A stretch of DNA of 64,000 nucleotides from contig JBLWGC010000208.1 of NCBI GenBank assembly GCA_048772705.1, positions 248,001-312,000 on the forward strand. The letters are read 5' to 3'. The DNA comes from Leidyana gryllorum EB-2025a. Lineage: Eukaryota; Apicomplexa. Positions 10,588-21,570 of the stretch are shown here, one piece after another; the first letter of the stretch is position 1, and each line of letters opens with the position of its first letter. The translations under genes and the position numbers were made by a program. The notes below the pieces were generated by a model. That model did no database searches. It had not been told where the DNA came from and was given only the letters and a program-made list of their open reading frames with translations.

Positions 10588-12806
10588 CTACGCACGAAGA
10601 GGTCGCCGGCTCAATACGGGTCCGGGGGCCCGGAAGAAGGATTGGTGGTTAGCGTACGCAGACGGAGAGGAGCTAGTGGCTGTGGCCGAGAGATTGGGAT
10701 GGGTGGGGGCGAAAGGAACAGCAGGTGGGGAGGCCAGGGCCGCTGCTGAGGCACTCCAGACTGCAGGACGTTGTGGATACGCGGAAGTGTACGCCAAGAC
10801 ACCCGAAGGCTGACCAATCAGTCCTTGATGGGGTCCAGCTCGAGTTGCTGCCACTGGCGAGAGCAGTAGATGGGAGGGATAAGGAGGCGGCGAATATGGC
10901 GACATACTGGGCATGTACGGAGCTTGTGGCGCCGGCTGTTCACGAGCCGTCTGCTTCCACGGAAAATAAGAACCGTTGCCGGCCCAGGGGTCGCTGGCTG
11001 GATTCTCCAAACTCTCCTCATTCCCCTCAGTTGGTGTTTGCTGCCAATCCAAGGGGTCGTCGAGGGCAAAGTCCTGTCTGGAATCTCCAGGCCCACCAGA
11101 CCTCTTGAGCGAGACCTTCAGCCTCTTGATGCCCACTGACACACCATTCAACTCTGCCACCGCATCTCGTGCCGATTGGGTCTTGTCAAATGTAACGAAG
11201 CCGAAACCACGGCTTCTTCCGCGGGGGTCCCGCTGCACGGTCGCGGATAATACGCGCCCACAGTGGCTGAAAAACTGCAGCAAGTGTGTAGAGATTGCAG
11301 TGTGTGTGGATGTGTGTGTGCTCTGATGGAGACGCGGTGCATTCGAAGATCATATGTTGGTGCTCGAGAGAGCTACTCGGCGTAATTATGTGCATCGAAC
11401 ATCACTGATCGGAATCAAGGGCACACTGACAATCCTTTCCCCATTTTCCCAGTTCCCAGTGCTGTACGTACAATCGATCCACAACTATACACAAGACGGC
11501 GTCCGCATCGAGAGAGATTAAGTGCAGTGTATGGGACGGGGCGGTGCGGGATTTAGATCGGAGATGTCGAAGCTAATTACCTGTTTAAGAACGGAGTCTG
11601 TCCAGTCATTTGGGAGATGGAAGACGAAAACCGTGCAGTCGGGGCGCGGATGGGGGCCGTTCCCGACTTGTTTAGGCTGTACTTTCAGCCGTTTGTTACA
11701 TACTTCCAGTCCATTCAAGTGTAATATGGCCATTGCGGCAGCCCGAGGGTCCATGTAGGTGACAAAACCATATCCACGCGAGGTTCCGTCCTCTTTTCGT
11801 GACACTTTCGCAGCCACTACCGGGCCGAACGGCAAAAACTTGTCTCGCAAATCCTTGTCATCCCAATGGGGTGGTAAATGGAAGACGAAAAGTGAGCAGT
11901 CGCGATCACGGTCAAAAGCTTCGTTGTGTTCGGACATGCGTAACAGTTTCTGGACCTGGAGATGTAGACATTCTTCAGGGGTCTTTTTGAGGGAAACCTT
12001 CAGCCTCTTCCCTCCCACTGAGTATCCATTCATTCGTTCCACGGCAGCAATTGCAGCATCGCGCATGTCGTAACACACAAACCCATAACCTTTGCTGGAC
12101 CCATCGGGTCGCTTCACGACCTTCGCACTCAATATATTACCGAAAGGGCCGAACGCCTGTAGATCGAATCAAACTTGATATAAAGGAGGATCTTGCGTGT
12201 AAATGCAATACCAAAACACCGTAGATTGGAAGAGAGAAGGAGACTAAGTACACATTTCATTTCATTTCATGAAAGATAGAAGACACTATGAGAGGCCGCA
12301 GATAGCGTCTCGATGAGCACGAGCGACCCGGGGCGGAAGCGACTCCACGTTCGTAGGAAGCATCGAATGGACACATCAGATTGAGTCAAAGTTGAATGTA
12401 TGCGACACACCGCGTGAGCCCAGGATATACCCACCTGTTTTATATCAGCTTCGCGCCACTCAGAAGGAAGATGAAATATGAATAAGTTTTGGTCGCAGAG
12501 TTGGCGGCGCAAATCGAGGGCTGGTTGTGAATGTGTGGCTTCAGAAGGGATATCGGCAGGATCGGACGTGGTCCCGGGAGAAGTGGCCGCGCCATGGGGC
12601 GGGGTGGCTTGCGGGCCGGAATAACTAGGCGATGCTCCGAAGGAGGTAGCATCATCACTTAGGTCCACATTTTTGCCGGAGTCGTAGTATCTGGAGGCAC
12701 CGGAGGGGTCGCCGCCCGCATCGGCAGAGTTAGGCACGACAAAGTCGGCAGTCGCTCGAGCCGCGGGTGGGATCAATAGTCCTGCTCGGTGGGGTCGGTG
12801 CATCAT
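10588..12806 (-). CDS. CELF/Bruno-like protein with three RRM domains
   Basis: RNA-binding protein with three RRMs, each starting with the same phrase: DQNLFIFHLPSEW, DCSLFVFHLPPHW and DCTVFVFHLPNDW. Each has an RNP1 (KGYGFVCY, RGYGFVTY, RGFGFVTF) and ends KRLKV. Exons 12806-12435, 12156-11581 and 11274-10588 give 544 residues; each intron falls at the same place inside an RRM, after the first helix (...KQ). CELF proteins regulate splicing, translation or decay of mRNA. The spacing differs from animal CELF, since here RRM2 and RRM3 are close together and a Pro/Ala/Ser/Tyr-rich tail follows RRM3. The two introns (278 and 306 nt) are about six times longer than is typical here. The apparent starts at 12857 and 12132 are not ATG or lie inside RRM1; the ATG at 12806 is preferred. 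Confidence 0.85.
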
Positions 12807-13016
12807 GGTAGAAAGAAGAAGAGGAGCGTGTGTTGAAAGAGCGAGGGTAGTGGCCACAGTTGTATACAGGATGGGAAGGGAAGCGAACGAGCAACGACTA
12901 GTCTAATCAGCAGGAATAGGCATGTACAGGTAGCGAATTCCTATCAACAGAGACACTTCATTGCCACCTTCAACCTCGCCCTAGGGCTTCAAAAACAAAC
13001 TAATCTAAACCAAACC
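12807..13016. promoter_or_regulatory. Divergent upstream region, CELF-like / glutaredoxin-like
   Basis: A 210-bp region between two divergent start codons. It ends in a CA-rich leader (AAACAAACTAATCTAAACC) before the ATG at 13017. No defined promoter element is visible. Confidence 0.35.
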
Positions 13017-14521
13017 ATGGAGCAGGAGGACATTCGTGCCCTTGTCTCTCAACTACATCGCAAGAACTCGGATCTCCTCCGCACGCTCTACAGGAAGCAG
13101 ACTATCTTGGAAAATGCGCAAGCGGCTCTTTCCTCGTCAGCGGCAGCTGAGGGTCTGGTGCCTTACCCCGAATACGAAGGAAGAGTGGCCAAGGACTCCG
13201 AGAAGGAAAGATTAGCTCTAGCACGTCTCAAACGCCGACTGTATAGGATTCGAAGTAGACCGAAAGTCGACCACGATGTCATCAAACCACCCACGGGCTC
13301 CTTGGAGCCTCCGCCATCTCCTGCCTTTGCTATCGTCGCCGAAGTCGGCAAACTCATGCGCCCGCCGGGATCCTACCTTACAGACGTCATCTACTGCGAC
13401 TGCGAAAACTGCCTCCGGTCCATAGAGGAGGAGTTGAACGCAGATCGACTGTGGATAATGGGCCAGAAAGCCCGAGCGGCCTCCATCAATCGTCCAGAAT
13501 GCTTACTCGTCCTCCCAGCGCACTCCAGTGCCCTCAAACTCCGTAGTCTCAAACTTCGAGTTCCGAAAGGAGCCACCTACATGTCCAAGGCGCTGAGAGC
13601 CACCGCTCCTGCACAGCGCAGACAATTCCAAGAATGCGCAGTCGAAGACGCAGACAAAGACGAAGACCCCGCCTGGATCGAGATTGAGAGGGAAATAGAA
13701 AGGGTGGAGCGGGAAATTCGATCTCAAGTCGGCTCTGCTGACTGGAATGCTGAGGTACTGGCCACTTGATGTCTCACGAATATGGCTCCTGCAGGTAGTA
13801 GTGATCGTGACATCCCTCCAAGTCGCCTTCACATCCTATGCGACTTGTTTCCGCCTCCTCCGATTCCTGGAGGCGAAAGGTGTTGACCACTTTGCGATAG
13901 ATATCAACTCTGATACTGGCACAGGTGAGACCTATTTCTTCAACAAGACAACGATCTTTACATCACCCTAACAGATTCTTTGGACTATCGTCTGGTACGC
14001 AAATGGCTGGAGGCAGGGCGAATTCATCAAGACCCACGGAAGGTTGCAAGCAAGGTCAAAATGACAGCTTTGGCTCCGCAAGTGCTGGTCGATGGCGTAC
14101 CGTTGGGTACTTTTGAGGAAATTCTGACTATGGAGGACGAAGGAGATCTGGGTGAGATGCAGACCTCCCATTCGACCACTCCTTTGTCTCCTGCCCTGCA
14201 GATTATGTTTTGTCACGGAAAGCGTGTCCAAACTGCTTGTGCAATCGCAAACCGGGCGCTGATGATTGTTGGAAATGTGGGGCATCCTTCGCCCCATTGA
14301 TCTGTCGCGACTGGCTGACCAGCGAGGAGATCACCATTCTTCTACAGGCTAATGAGATCAACAGTTCGCGAATCAAAGCCCCCTCACCTCGCGACTTTGA
14401 GCGGCGCCGTCGCCATCTAGGCTTGGCCCGCATTGATGAGGACATTGCCGCTTGGTTCACCCCTGATCGCATGGCCAAGTTTGGAATTCCGAGTATTGGG
14501 TTCATGGTTGACTTTGATTGA
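13017..14521 (+). CDS. Glutaredoxin-like domain protein with C-terminal zinc ribbon
   Basis: Exons 13017-13754, 13795-13924, 13975-14151 and 14202-14521 encode 454 residues. The first 245 residues begin with a coiled-coil-like helix and carry a cysteine group (YCDCENC). From about residue 247 the pattern VVVIVTSLQVAFTSYATC, a VDHFAIDIN strand, PQVLVDGVPLG and EGDLDYVL follows the glutaredoxin/SH3BGRL thioredoxin-like fold, including the cis-Pro PQVxVDG. The usual CxxC active site is absent (only SYATC), so ordinary thiol redox activity is doubtful. A CPNC-x9-CWKC zinc ribbon follows at about 355-372, as in GRXCR-type proteins, and then a helical tail. It is first of three head-to-tail genes; the next ATG is 33 bp after this stop. 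Confidence 0.72.
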
Positions 14522-14554
14522 GCTCAAGGAAAGTGTTCGAATGTGTGTGCGCTG

Positions 14555-15996
14555 ATGTCTCTGATGCTCCGTTTATGGTTCCCTCTCATGGTGCTATTCC
14601 CCATTTGGACTTCTTGCCATTCGGATCAGCACCAACCAGTTCCTGGGCATTTACGATTCCCAGCCGCTCCTGTGTGCCCATTCAAATCCACTTCACACGC
14701 TCGGTTCTATGATGCCGAACGAAATCTGTGCGTCCAGCTGGTGGAAGATGACCGAGTCGCCCCACTGTCAGCGCCTTGTCCGCCTGGATCGGGCAGACGG
14801 CAGGACGAGTTTTTATGTCGGGGTGAAATCATAACTGCGTGGGAAATCAAGTGTCGACATTCTTCTGATACACTCCCTACTCGCCCCTTTTACGCTAACC
14901 AGGACTACCAGTGCATCAAATCCTTGGTATACGTCCCAAGACCGAAACGTTGTCCTGAGGGTTTCGTCTTGAAGAAACTCGTGGATCGATGGGGAACAGC
15001 GATAGGAAAGCGTGGTACCCTGTGTGTTTCCATAGCCTCTCGCCCAGCAGACATAGTTGAGATTGATCCAATCACACTGGAATCCTGCAGGATGGTTCCT
15101 TACGTGCCCGGTCACGACGAGTTGATAGAATACGAAGAGAACACCTTTATTCCGGGCGGAGATCTCAGCTCACCTGAAAAGCACAAGCAGGTTTGTGCTC
15201 GAGTTTCCACCAACAAAGTCGTCCGTTGTCCATACGAAGGTCAATTGGTGCAAAAGGATGACAAGAGCTGGGAATGTGTGACAAGAGTACATGTTGGGGC
15301 AGAGCACGATCCTACAGGGTGCAAGAAGAAGTTCTGGTGGAGCTCAGAATTCCAGATGTGCGTCTTTTTGGAAGGTTATGCTCCTCCTCGCACGTGCCCC
15401 AACGGCGCAGACAAGCCCCCTGTCCGGCACAGCGGGGTTACGCGACGGAACCGCTTGGCTCCCAGATACTATGGAGACGAAGCCAACCCCGGCCGATGCG
15501 TGATCGACTCGGCATTACCCGATAATCCGTACTGTCCTGAAGGATACTGGTTACAAATGTACAGACCCAAAGACAAAGGGTTGCCTCAGTGTATACGGGA
15601 ATACACCACCAAGCCGACGTATACTTGCGAGTCCGTGAAAGACTCAATAATGGAGTAAGTTGAGACCTATCACGAGCACGGTCATACACATACACCTTCA
15701 TCAGAGATGATCCAGTGACAAGCAAACCCGTCTGCGTCGTGCGGTGGGATGAGTCTCTGTACATTGCCGGGCCCGCATTGCCATCAAAGAGACAGAAGAA
15801 GGACACGTGGGCTTTGCTTAAGAAACCTGTGGCAACACCAGCTGACATTATATGGGCATACGAAAACAGCGAGCAGTTGCACTCAGAAGCCGAGTTTGCC
15901 TCCACAGCCGAAGTTGCATGGGAAGAAACAATGCAGGCCGCTCTGGAGTTCTTGACACCAGTTGGGGCAAGCAACTTGACTGCAGTCACGAGCTAA
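14555..15996 (+). CDS. Secreted cysteine-rich protein, oocyst-wall-protein-like
   Basis: Two exons, 14555-15654 and 15705-15996, give 463 residues. The ATG at 14555 starts a clear signal peptide (MSLMLRLWFPLMVLFPIWTS). The mature protein has about 25 cysteines, with recurring C-P-x-G units (CPPGSG, CPEGFV, CPNGAD, CPEGYW), each followed by another Cys after 20-40 residues. That is the general style of apicomplexan oocyst wall proteins, whose disulfide-linked repeats build the environmental cyst wall. The spacing is not exact enough to call a strict COWP type I repeat, so it may be another extracellular cysteine-rich family. The C-terminal exon is a Cys-poor, charged helix. It lies 33 bp after one gene and 25 bp before the next, all on the same strand. 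Confidence 0.6.
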
Positions 15997-16021
15997 GACC
16001 TTTTTCTAAATTTGGAGGAGG

Positions 16022-18870
16022 ATGTCCACATGCCCCAAAGAGGAGTTGGTGGAGGAGCAGCCCGGAACGGTCATTAGTAATGTCACTAACGATGTTCTCG
16101 ATGCTCTCTCATCGCGCCTCTTGAGTGCAATCATAGAAAAGAGCAGTCTTAGCTTCATTGAGGAGAACCACCTTAGGGACCTCTCAGCGGGCCTCGATGC
16201 CCTACAGCGGGAGATTGAAAACAGTCTGCCGCGCAAAGCTTCAACAGCGGCCCCTTCCAACCCATGCTCCACTTTGTGCGCGGACCTATCAACTCCTGCC
16301 TCATCGTTACCGGATGCCACAGATGGAACAAATCCGGGGAAACGTTCAGCCCCTCCTTCCCCCAGCCCCGCTGAGACTCTTACCCCCTGGTCTTATGATT
16401 GGTCTCAAGGTATCGAAGCCTTTGCGTACTCATCATGATTTTCTGTTCTCTGATTAGGTGGTGACATAGCTGTAGACAGCATATGCCGTCTATTGGAGCT
16501 GCTGATGCGGGCCATTCAGCTAGTTATTGGCACTACCACTCTGGAATGGCCCTCGCGAGGTGTTCACCTGGCAACAAGTGGTTCGATTGGGATTCGTTTG
16601 GGAGCTATTGAGGTGTTGAGAGGGGTCTTACGAATTTATGGATGGCTATCTCCAATCTTGGCCAAACTATTGGAAGGTTATCGAGCAACCAGACCCCCGC
16701 AGAAGAAGATCAAGCGGGAGCCGCAAGAACGATATGCTGACCGTGGGCGTGTAAGTCTACAGGATCTACGACCTCCGTCCACGAGTAAAGGAGTTTTCGA
16801 CAATGCTAACTTCCAAATCGTTCGCTGCCTTCACAACTTGTTCATGTGCGTAGGAGAAGCAGCCACCAACCACTTGGTGTTCTTCGTTGATGACTGGTCA
16901 GCGTTCGTTCGCCGTGAGGCCTTCGACGCACTCAAAGTAATATGGACCCCAATGGAGCTTCTGCATGAAACTGCCTCGTGGGAACTCGATGTCAGTTCTG
17001 CTTGGCCGTCTCCGCTGAAGCAGTGGAAGTGGCTCAGAACGGCCATCGAGCGGTTATCGGGCCCAACCGCCCTTGAAGTTACGGATGAATGGGAGACATT
17101 TATACCTCCCGCTCAATCATCAAGACATGAGCGGTTCAACCATTCTCTGGTGATGCAGAGGCGACTCGACGCTGAAGCAATGCCTCTCGAATCTGCTGCG
17201 ACTCTGGTGGATACGGGAAAATTCTGTCAAAACTCAACTCTGGGTCCTCATACTATACATGGGCACATGAAGTGCCTTGTAAGCAATGTCAGCGTACTTG
17301 CAGGAAGTACCAATCAACCTGGGTGAGACATTCCTCGATATTTCCAGCAAACTTGACGAATGATTGTTCAGCTGGCTGATCCGTGGGCTGGAAGATCCTG
17401 ATCCGGATTCTCGGTTTAGTGCTGCCCAATTCCTCAAATGTGTTTTTTCTCACGACCGTCACTCCTTGGCCAGTAAGTATCCACCACTTCAGCTCTGTGA
17501 CAGCATTGTTCTTTCTGCGCAGCGAAAGAGAAGTTCAATCTGCCAGTGATGGATCTGTTGTACGATGCATCCGACGGGGTGCGTGAGGCCATCACGGAGG
17601 TGAGTTCTTTACGTTGTTCAGTAGAGCTGTTGGATCCTTGTTGTGGTATCGTGGCCTTGTTGATCAAATCAATCTGTTTCTAAATTCCTCTTGTCGTTTC
17701 CAGGCCTCAATTCTATTGGCTAAGCAACAACCATTCAAAGACGGAGCTTTCAAGCGTTTCGAAATGCTGATCCACACACAACGGCGGAATCTCCGAACGA
17801 CCGCCTTCTGGTTATTGGGCAAATGCCCCGCCTTGAACATAAACGCTATAAAAGAAGGGTTCAAGGCCCTTCTCAATGCAGCAGAGCAATGTGCCACTGA
17901 TAGTGTCGCGGGTGTGGACTCATTGTACGACGTGATCAAGACAATGGTCGCACTGGTGGAAACTAATTCAGACAAAGTTATTGATTTAATGTCTGTGGCT
18001 ACAGAGTCTTTGCGAATCCGGTAAGGGTGTTGTTGTGACGGTGGAGCATTTTGCAACAGGTTTGCGGAGGAATCTTCAATGTCACCCGAATGCCCTCGCT
18101 TTCTTGCATTCGCTGCCTATGCAGCAGCTCTGGTAGAGCATTGTTCCGGTACTGCTCTAACAGGTCTCCCGATTTCGCTAATATTCTGGCACGGAGAACT
18201 CCGACGGAGATACCCGGAGCTGTTTCACCGAGACTTGCTGATAATTCCACAGCAAGACATTGCTATGGAACTGGGCATCAGGAACCCGCCTCTTTCCTTG
18301 ACAGCGTTCTCGATGCGTCAGAGTGGAACATCCACAAACTTTGATGTTACTCGCCGATTTGTTGAATTGCGACGCGAGGGTTTAGTGATGATAAGACCGC
18401 GCGGCGGCGAAGCAGTGGCGACAAAAATGGACGAAGATGAGGACAACATGGCTGACGATGGCATTGACTGGATCACAATTGACGCTAACCCGAATCCCAA
18501 TGAAGATGAAGATCAGGTATTTGTTGCACTGCTGGGATGGCAATCAGCGAAGGACTCCACACTGCCCCCCGCGACCGCCAAGATGGTGAGCAGCGGCCGG
18601 TTGCCCGACCACGATACCACTGGCAATATTGCCTCGACGCGTTTGAGACATCTCGAGGGCCCCCACTGGGAGTTGCGGGTTTTGCAAGAGGCAGGAACGA
18701 CGTACAGTTGCATTGAGATTCCCGCTGGTATGAGGACAGTGGAAGGCAATCTGACAGGGAAGGTGCTTCTGCGACCGTGGGAGTCCAACTGTGTTCCGCC
18801 TGGGGCAAAGTTTGAAGGATGCTTCTACAAGCCGATAGCAATCACCCTCGTTGAAACTGAGAAGTCTTGA
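16022..18870 (+). CDS. HEAT-repeat protein, possibly INTS4-like
   Basis: Exons 16022-16409, 16458-17322, 17372-17472, 17523-17599, 17704-18020 and 18060-18870 encode 852 residues. Most of the chain is paired amphipathic helices. One unit (WLIRGLEDPDPDSRFSAAQF, then LLYDASDGVREAITE) reads like the HEAT repeats of Integrator subunit 4 (GLEDEFYEVR, LEDSSRDIREA). The last ~120 residues turn beta-rich (EGNLTGKVLLRPWE...), which is also where INTS4 has a beta domain, after an acidic linker. INTS4 belongs to the Integrator cleavage module. Similarity is faint, and symplekin or another HEAT protein is possible. A 25-bp gap separates it from the upstream oocyst-wall-like gene. Its stop is one base from the stop of RWDD1 on the other strand. 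Confidence 0.45.
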
Positions 18871-18871
18871 C

Positions 18872-19895
18872 TTAGCTTTCAATGTCCTCCAAGTCGACAT
18901 CGTCGTCGAATAAGGCCTCGTCTTTCCAGAACACTTGATCTTTGGCCGCAGAGCTCGACGGAGGCTCCTCGAGATTGCTTGTGGTTGTGCCAGCGGCACC
19001 TTCCAAGCCGCGAGCTCGGAGGAATATATCCTTCCCTGTAGGTCGTGAGTCTATGAGGTCTTCATCTTTCCATATGCCAGCAGTGATCATCTCAAACCGG
19101 AAAGCGTGTCTCCATTTCTGGAACTGTTCCTCTGTCACTCGATGATCCTCGGCCACCAGATCTTTATCTGCGAGACGGCCAGCGCTGCTGTGGCTAGAAA
19201 CGGAATCGTCATCGTCGTCTTCGTCGCTTCCATAATCATCACGGAGACCGCCCCCAGGGCCTGTACAGGGGCTCCCGCCGGTCTGGTTCTTGGCAACTGT
19301 GTCGAAGAGAGAGCGCAGGGGCTCGTTATTCGCTTGCAGCCATTCCTATATGCAAAAAGTGACCGGGGGCTCAGAGGGGATGCCCCTGCTGCTTACTGTT
19401 ATCCGGGAGTAAAGGTCGAAGAGCACCTCAAACCCCGCGTTAGACGAGAGAGTGTCTTCAATAATCGCCTTGATGGCATTTTCCCGTGCACCATCAATGT
19501 TTTTCTCTGTGGACAGCAGAAAGTATATCATCGACGAGGCATTATTGAATCGGAGAAACTGCACGGGCGTGGAGGAGTGAATGGATGGATACGTCTGTCT
19601 GTCTGTCCGTCCGTCAGTCCGTCGGTCAGTCCAGTGGTGATGTTTTGCAGTGATAGGGGTTTTGTAGCTTACTCGATGTTATGAATACCTCGACTGGCGC
19701 CTCAGCAGGGTATTCGGGTGGGACAGAGAGTCTGAGGCCAATGGCGACTTGATTTTCGGTAGAGTCCATTGGAAGGCCTGGGGAGGGCAGGAGGAATATG
19801 TTGACATCGGTCCCATTGACTTGAATATCGGTGTCTGTGAATATGGACTGGAGGGCTTCGACTTCGTCAGCCTGATGTTGAAGGAGGGACGTCAT
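18872..19895 (-). CDS. RWDD1: RWD-domain protein, RWDD1/Gir2-like
   Basis: Exons 19895-19673, 19506-19397 and 19345-18872 encode 268 residues. The N-terminal RWD domain starts QADEVEALQSIF and contains the YPAEAP turn and the GFEVLFDLYSRI helix. An acidic Ser/Asp linker follows. The C-terminal part (EEQFQKWRHAFRFEM, then GKDIFLRARG, then VFWKDEALFDDDVDLEDIES) matches the VTIENFLNWKAKF, GKQLFE and VDESLFQEMDDLELED blocks of RWDD1 (DFRP2/Gir2). That family stabilises the DRG2/Rbg2 GTPase and works with the GCN pathway on ribosomes. Intron 1 (19507-19672) is longer than usual and contains a tetranucleotide repeat. Confidence 0.82.
19591..19633. repeat. CTGT/CCGT tetranucleotide repeat inside RWDD1 intron 1
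   Basis: Degenerate (GTCT/GTCC/GTCA)n array. The 19-mer GTCCGTCCGTCAGTCCGTC recurs exactly at about 36316-36334, and a similar run lies at 21531-21555 after the Dcu gene. Confidence 0.9.
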
Positions 19896-19959
19896 CCTGA
19901 GGGCTTATTGGGGGCAAAAATTTCCGGAATTGATAGTTTGGTGATCTACAGTGAAGATA
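19896..19959. promoter_or_regulatory. Divergent upstream region, RWDD1 / DcuB-like
   Basis: Only 64 bp separate the two start codons. The sequence is unremarkable; a shared promoter is inferred from orientation. Confidence 0.3.
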
Positions 19960-21477
19960 ATGGCGAATGCAGGGCGAGTGATAATGGTCATCGCAGAATT
20001 CGTTCTGTGGATGGCAAGCATTGGCATCGGCGCTAGGCTTGGCGGGATGTGCATAGGTTTCATGGGAGGTCTGGGTGTCGGAATATTGGTGTTTGGCTTT
20101 CAGGAGCCGGTTGGTACGATCCCTTTCGACGTGCTCCAGATCCTGATGGCTGTGGTATGTGCTACGGCGGCTCTTGAGACGGCGGGCGGTCTTAACGTAT
20201 TAGTGGACTGGTGCCGGAAATTGTTGCAGAGGCACCCGAAATGGATTACACTTGTGGCTCCCTTGGTGACGTGGATAATGACAGTCGCTAGCGGCACGGG
20301 ATACGTCTTTCTGGCACTGATGCCTGTGGTGGCGGAGGTGTCGAGGACATCTGGCGTCCGGCCTTCCAAGCCTTTGGCGGTGTCAGTCTTAGCTTCAATG
20401 TATGGAGTGATCGCGTCGCCTATCTCTGCGGCTATTGTGTATATGGCTGAACTGTTTGAAGAGTTTGACCGTCCGGTATCGTACGCCGACTTGCTGATAA
20501 TTATGATACCTTCGACACTGATTGGATTGATAGTCACGTCCGTCTGTACAATGAAAATTGGCAGCGACACGGCCTGGGCCGCAAATGTAGCCACAGGCGA
20601 TAAGGAAGCCCCCATCGATTCGCCTCTGCTCAAATCGCATTCGGCGGTGTTGAATTCGCTGAGATCTCACTCCCTCAACATCGACGATAAAGTCCCCTAC
20701 CAGAGTAATGGAGGTATCGCTGACCTCGAAGGACAGCGAGCGATTGGCACCCCGACGACAGAGCCTCGGACGAGTTTGGCCCCCTCCCTTGGCGGAGAGG
20801 GGACCACTACCAGCGGGGAAGTGTTGGTCACTCACAATGATCGTCGCGCTGTGTACGCGGTGATCATCTTCTTCTTTTCGATTGTGGTGTCCATTGTGAT
20901 CTCTATTCTATCTGCGAGCATAGACCTGAAAGCGGGGGCAGCGGATGCGATTATTATCTCTCTGTTTGCCGGAGCTGCCGCCATTGTGTGGATTTCGGGC
21001 GCGGATGCGGCTCAGATACCGAGAACTAGTGTGTTTGCGAGTGGTATGACTGCGGCAATGTGTATTTTGGGAGTGGCGTGGATGGGTGGTACCTTTATGG
21101 GTGCTCATATGAAAGATATCAATGGGCTGACAGGTGACCTACTCACATCGCAACCTTGGGTTCTCATGGTGCTCGTCTGGTTGTTCGCCAGTCTACTCTT
21201 TGGACAGGCTGCCACCTGCCGGGCCATGTTGCCCCCGGCGATGGCACTTAACCTCGGCACCTATTACGCCCTCCTCTGTTTCGCCTGTTCCGCAACTCTG
21301 TGGCTGCTCTCGAGCGCCCCAGCAATCATCGCTGCCGCACAGATGGACACAACCGGATCCTTCAGACTGGGCAAATACCTCATCGACCACTCATGTGCCC
21401 TCCCCGGTCTGATTTTCTCCGCCACCACCATTGCCACCACCGCTGGGATCGGATACTTTGTCATTGGCACAGATTGA
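19960..21477 (+). CDS. Anaerobic C4-dicarboxylate transporter, DcuA/DcuB family
   Basis: The single exon encodes 505 residues that align along their length with bacterial DcuA/DcuB, which exchange fumarate, malate or aspartate for succinate in anaerobic metabolism. Shared landmarks include GARLGGMCIGFMGGLG, AVVCATAALETAGGL, the VTWIMTVASGTGY block, YGVIASPISAA, IPSTLIG, the FASGMTAAMCILGVAWM block, and the end HSCALPGLIFS. Ten or more membrane helices are evident. A hydrophilic loop of about 80 residues (about 205-285) sits where DcuB has its short central loop. The GTG at 19951 is in frame, but the ATG at 19960 is preferred. It has no introns in an intron-rich region, and the family is mainly bacterial, so horizontal transfer is inferred. 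Plasma-membrane or organelle location is not resolved. Confidence 0.93.
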   Translation: MANAGRVIMVIAEFVLWMASIGIGARLGGMCIGFMGGLGVGILVFGFQEPVGTIPFDVLQILMAVVCATAALETAGGLNVLVDWCRKLLQRHPKWITLVAPLVTWIMTVASGTGYVFLALMPVVAEVSRTSGVRPSKPLAVSVLASMYGVIASPISAAIVYMAELFEEFDRPVSYADLLIIMIPSTLIGLIVTSVCTMKIGSDTAWAANVATGDKEAPIDSPLLKSHSAVLNSLRSHSLNIDDKVPYQSNGGIADLEGQRAIGTPTTEPRTSLAPSLGGEGTTTSGEVLVTHNDRRAVYAVIIFFFSIVVSIVISILSASIDLKAGAADAIIISLFAGAAAIVWISGADAAQIPRTSVFASGMTAAMCILGVAWMGGTFMGAHMKDINGLTGDLLTSQPWVLMVLVWLFASLLFGQAATCRAMLPPAMALNLGTYYALLCFACSATLWLLSSAPAIIAAAQMDTTGSFRLGKYLIDHSCALPGLIFSATTIATTAGIGYFVIGTD

Positions 21478-21510
21478 TCGATTGATCACTCCGTCTGGAG
21501 GAGAGAGAAA

Positions 21511-21570
21511 TCTGTCTATCTCTCTCTCTTTCTGTCTGTCTGTCTGTCCGTCCATCCACCCATCCAACCC
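21511..21570. repeat. (TCTG/TCCG/TCCA)n tetranucleotide repeat after Dcu
   Basis: The run begins as TC repeats, becomes TCTG and then TCCG/TCCA. It shares CTGTCTGTCTGTCCGTCC with the array at 19591-19633 on the other side of the Dcu gene. Confidence 0.85.
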
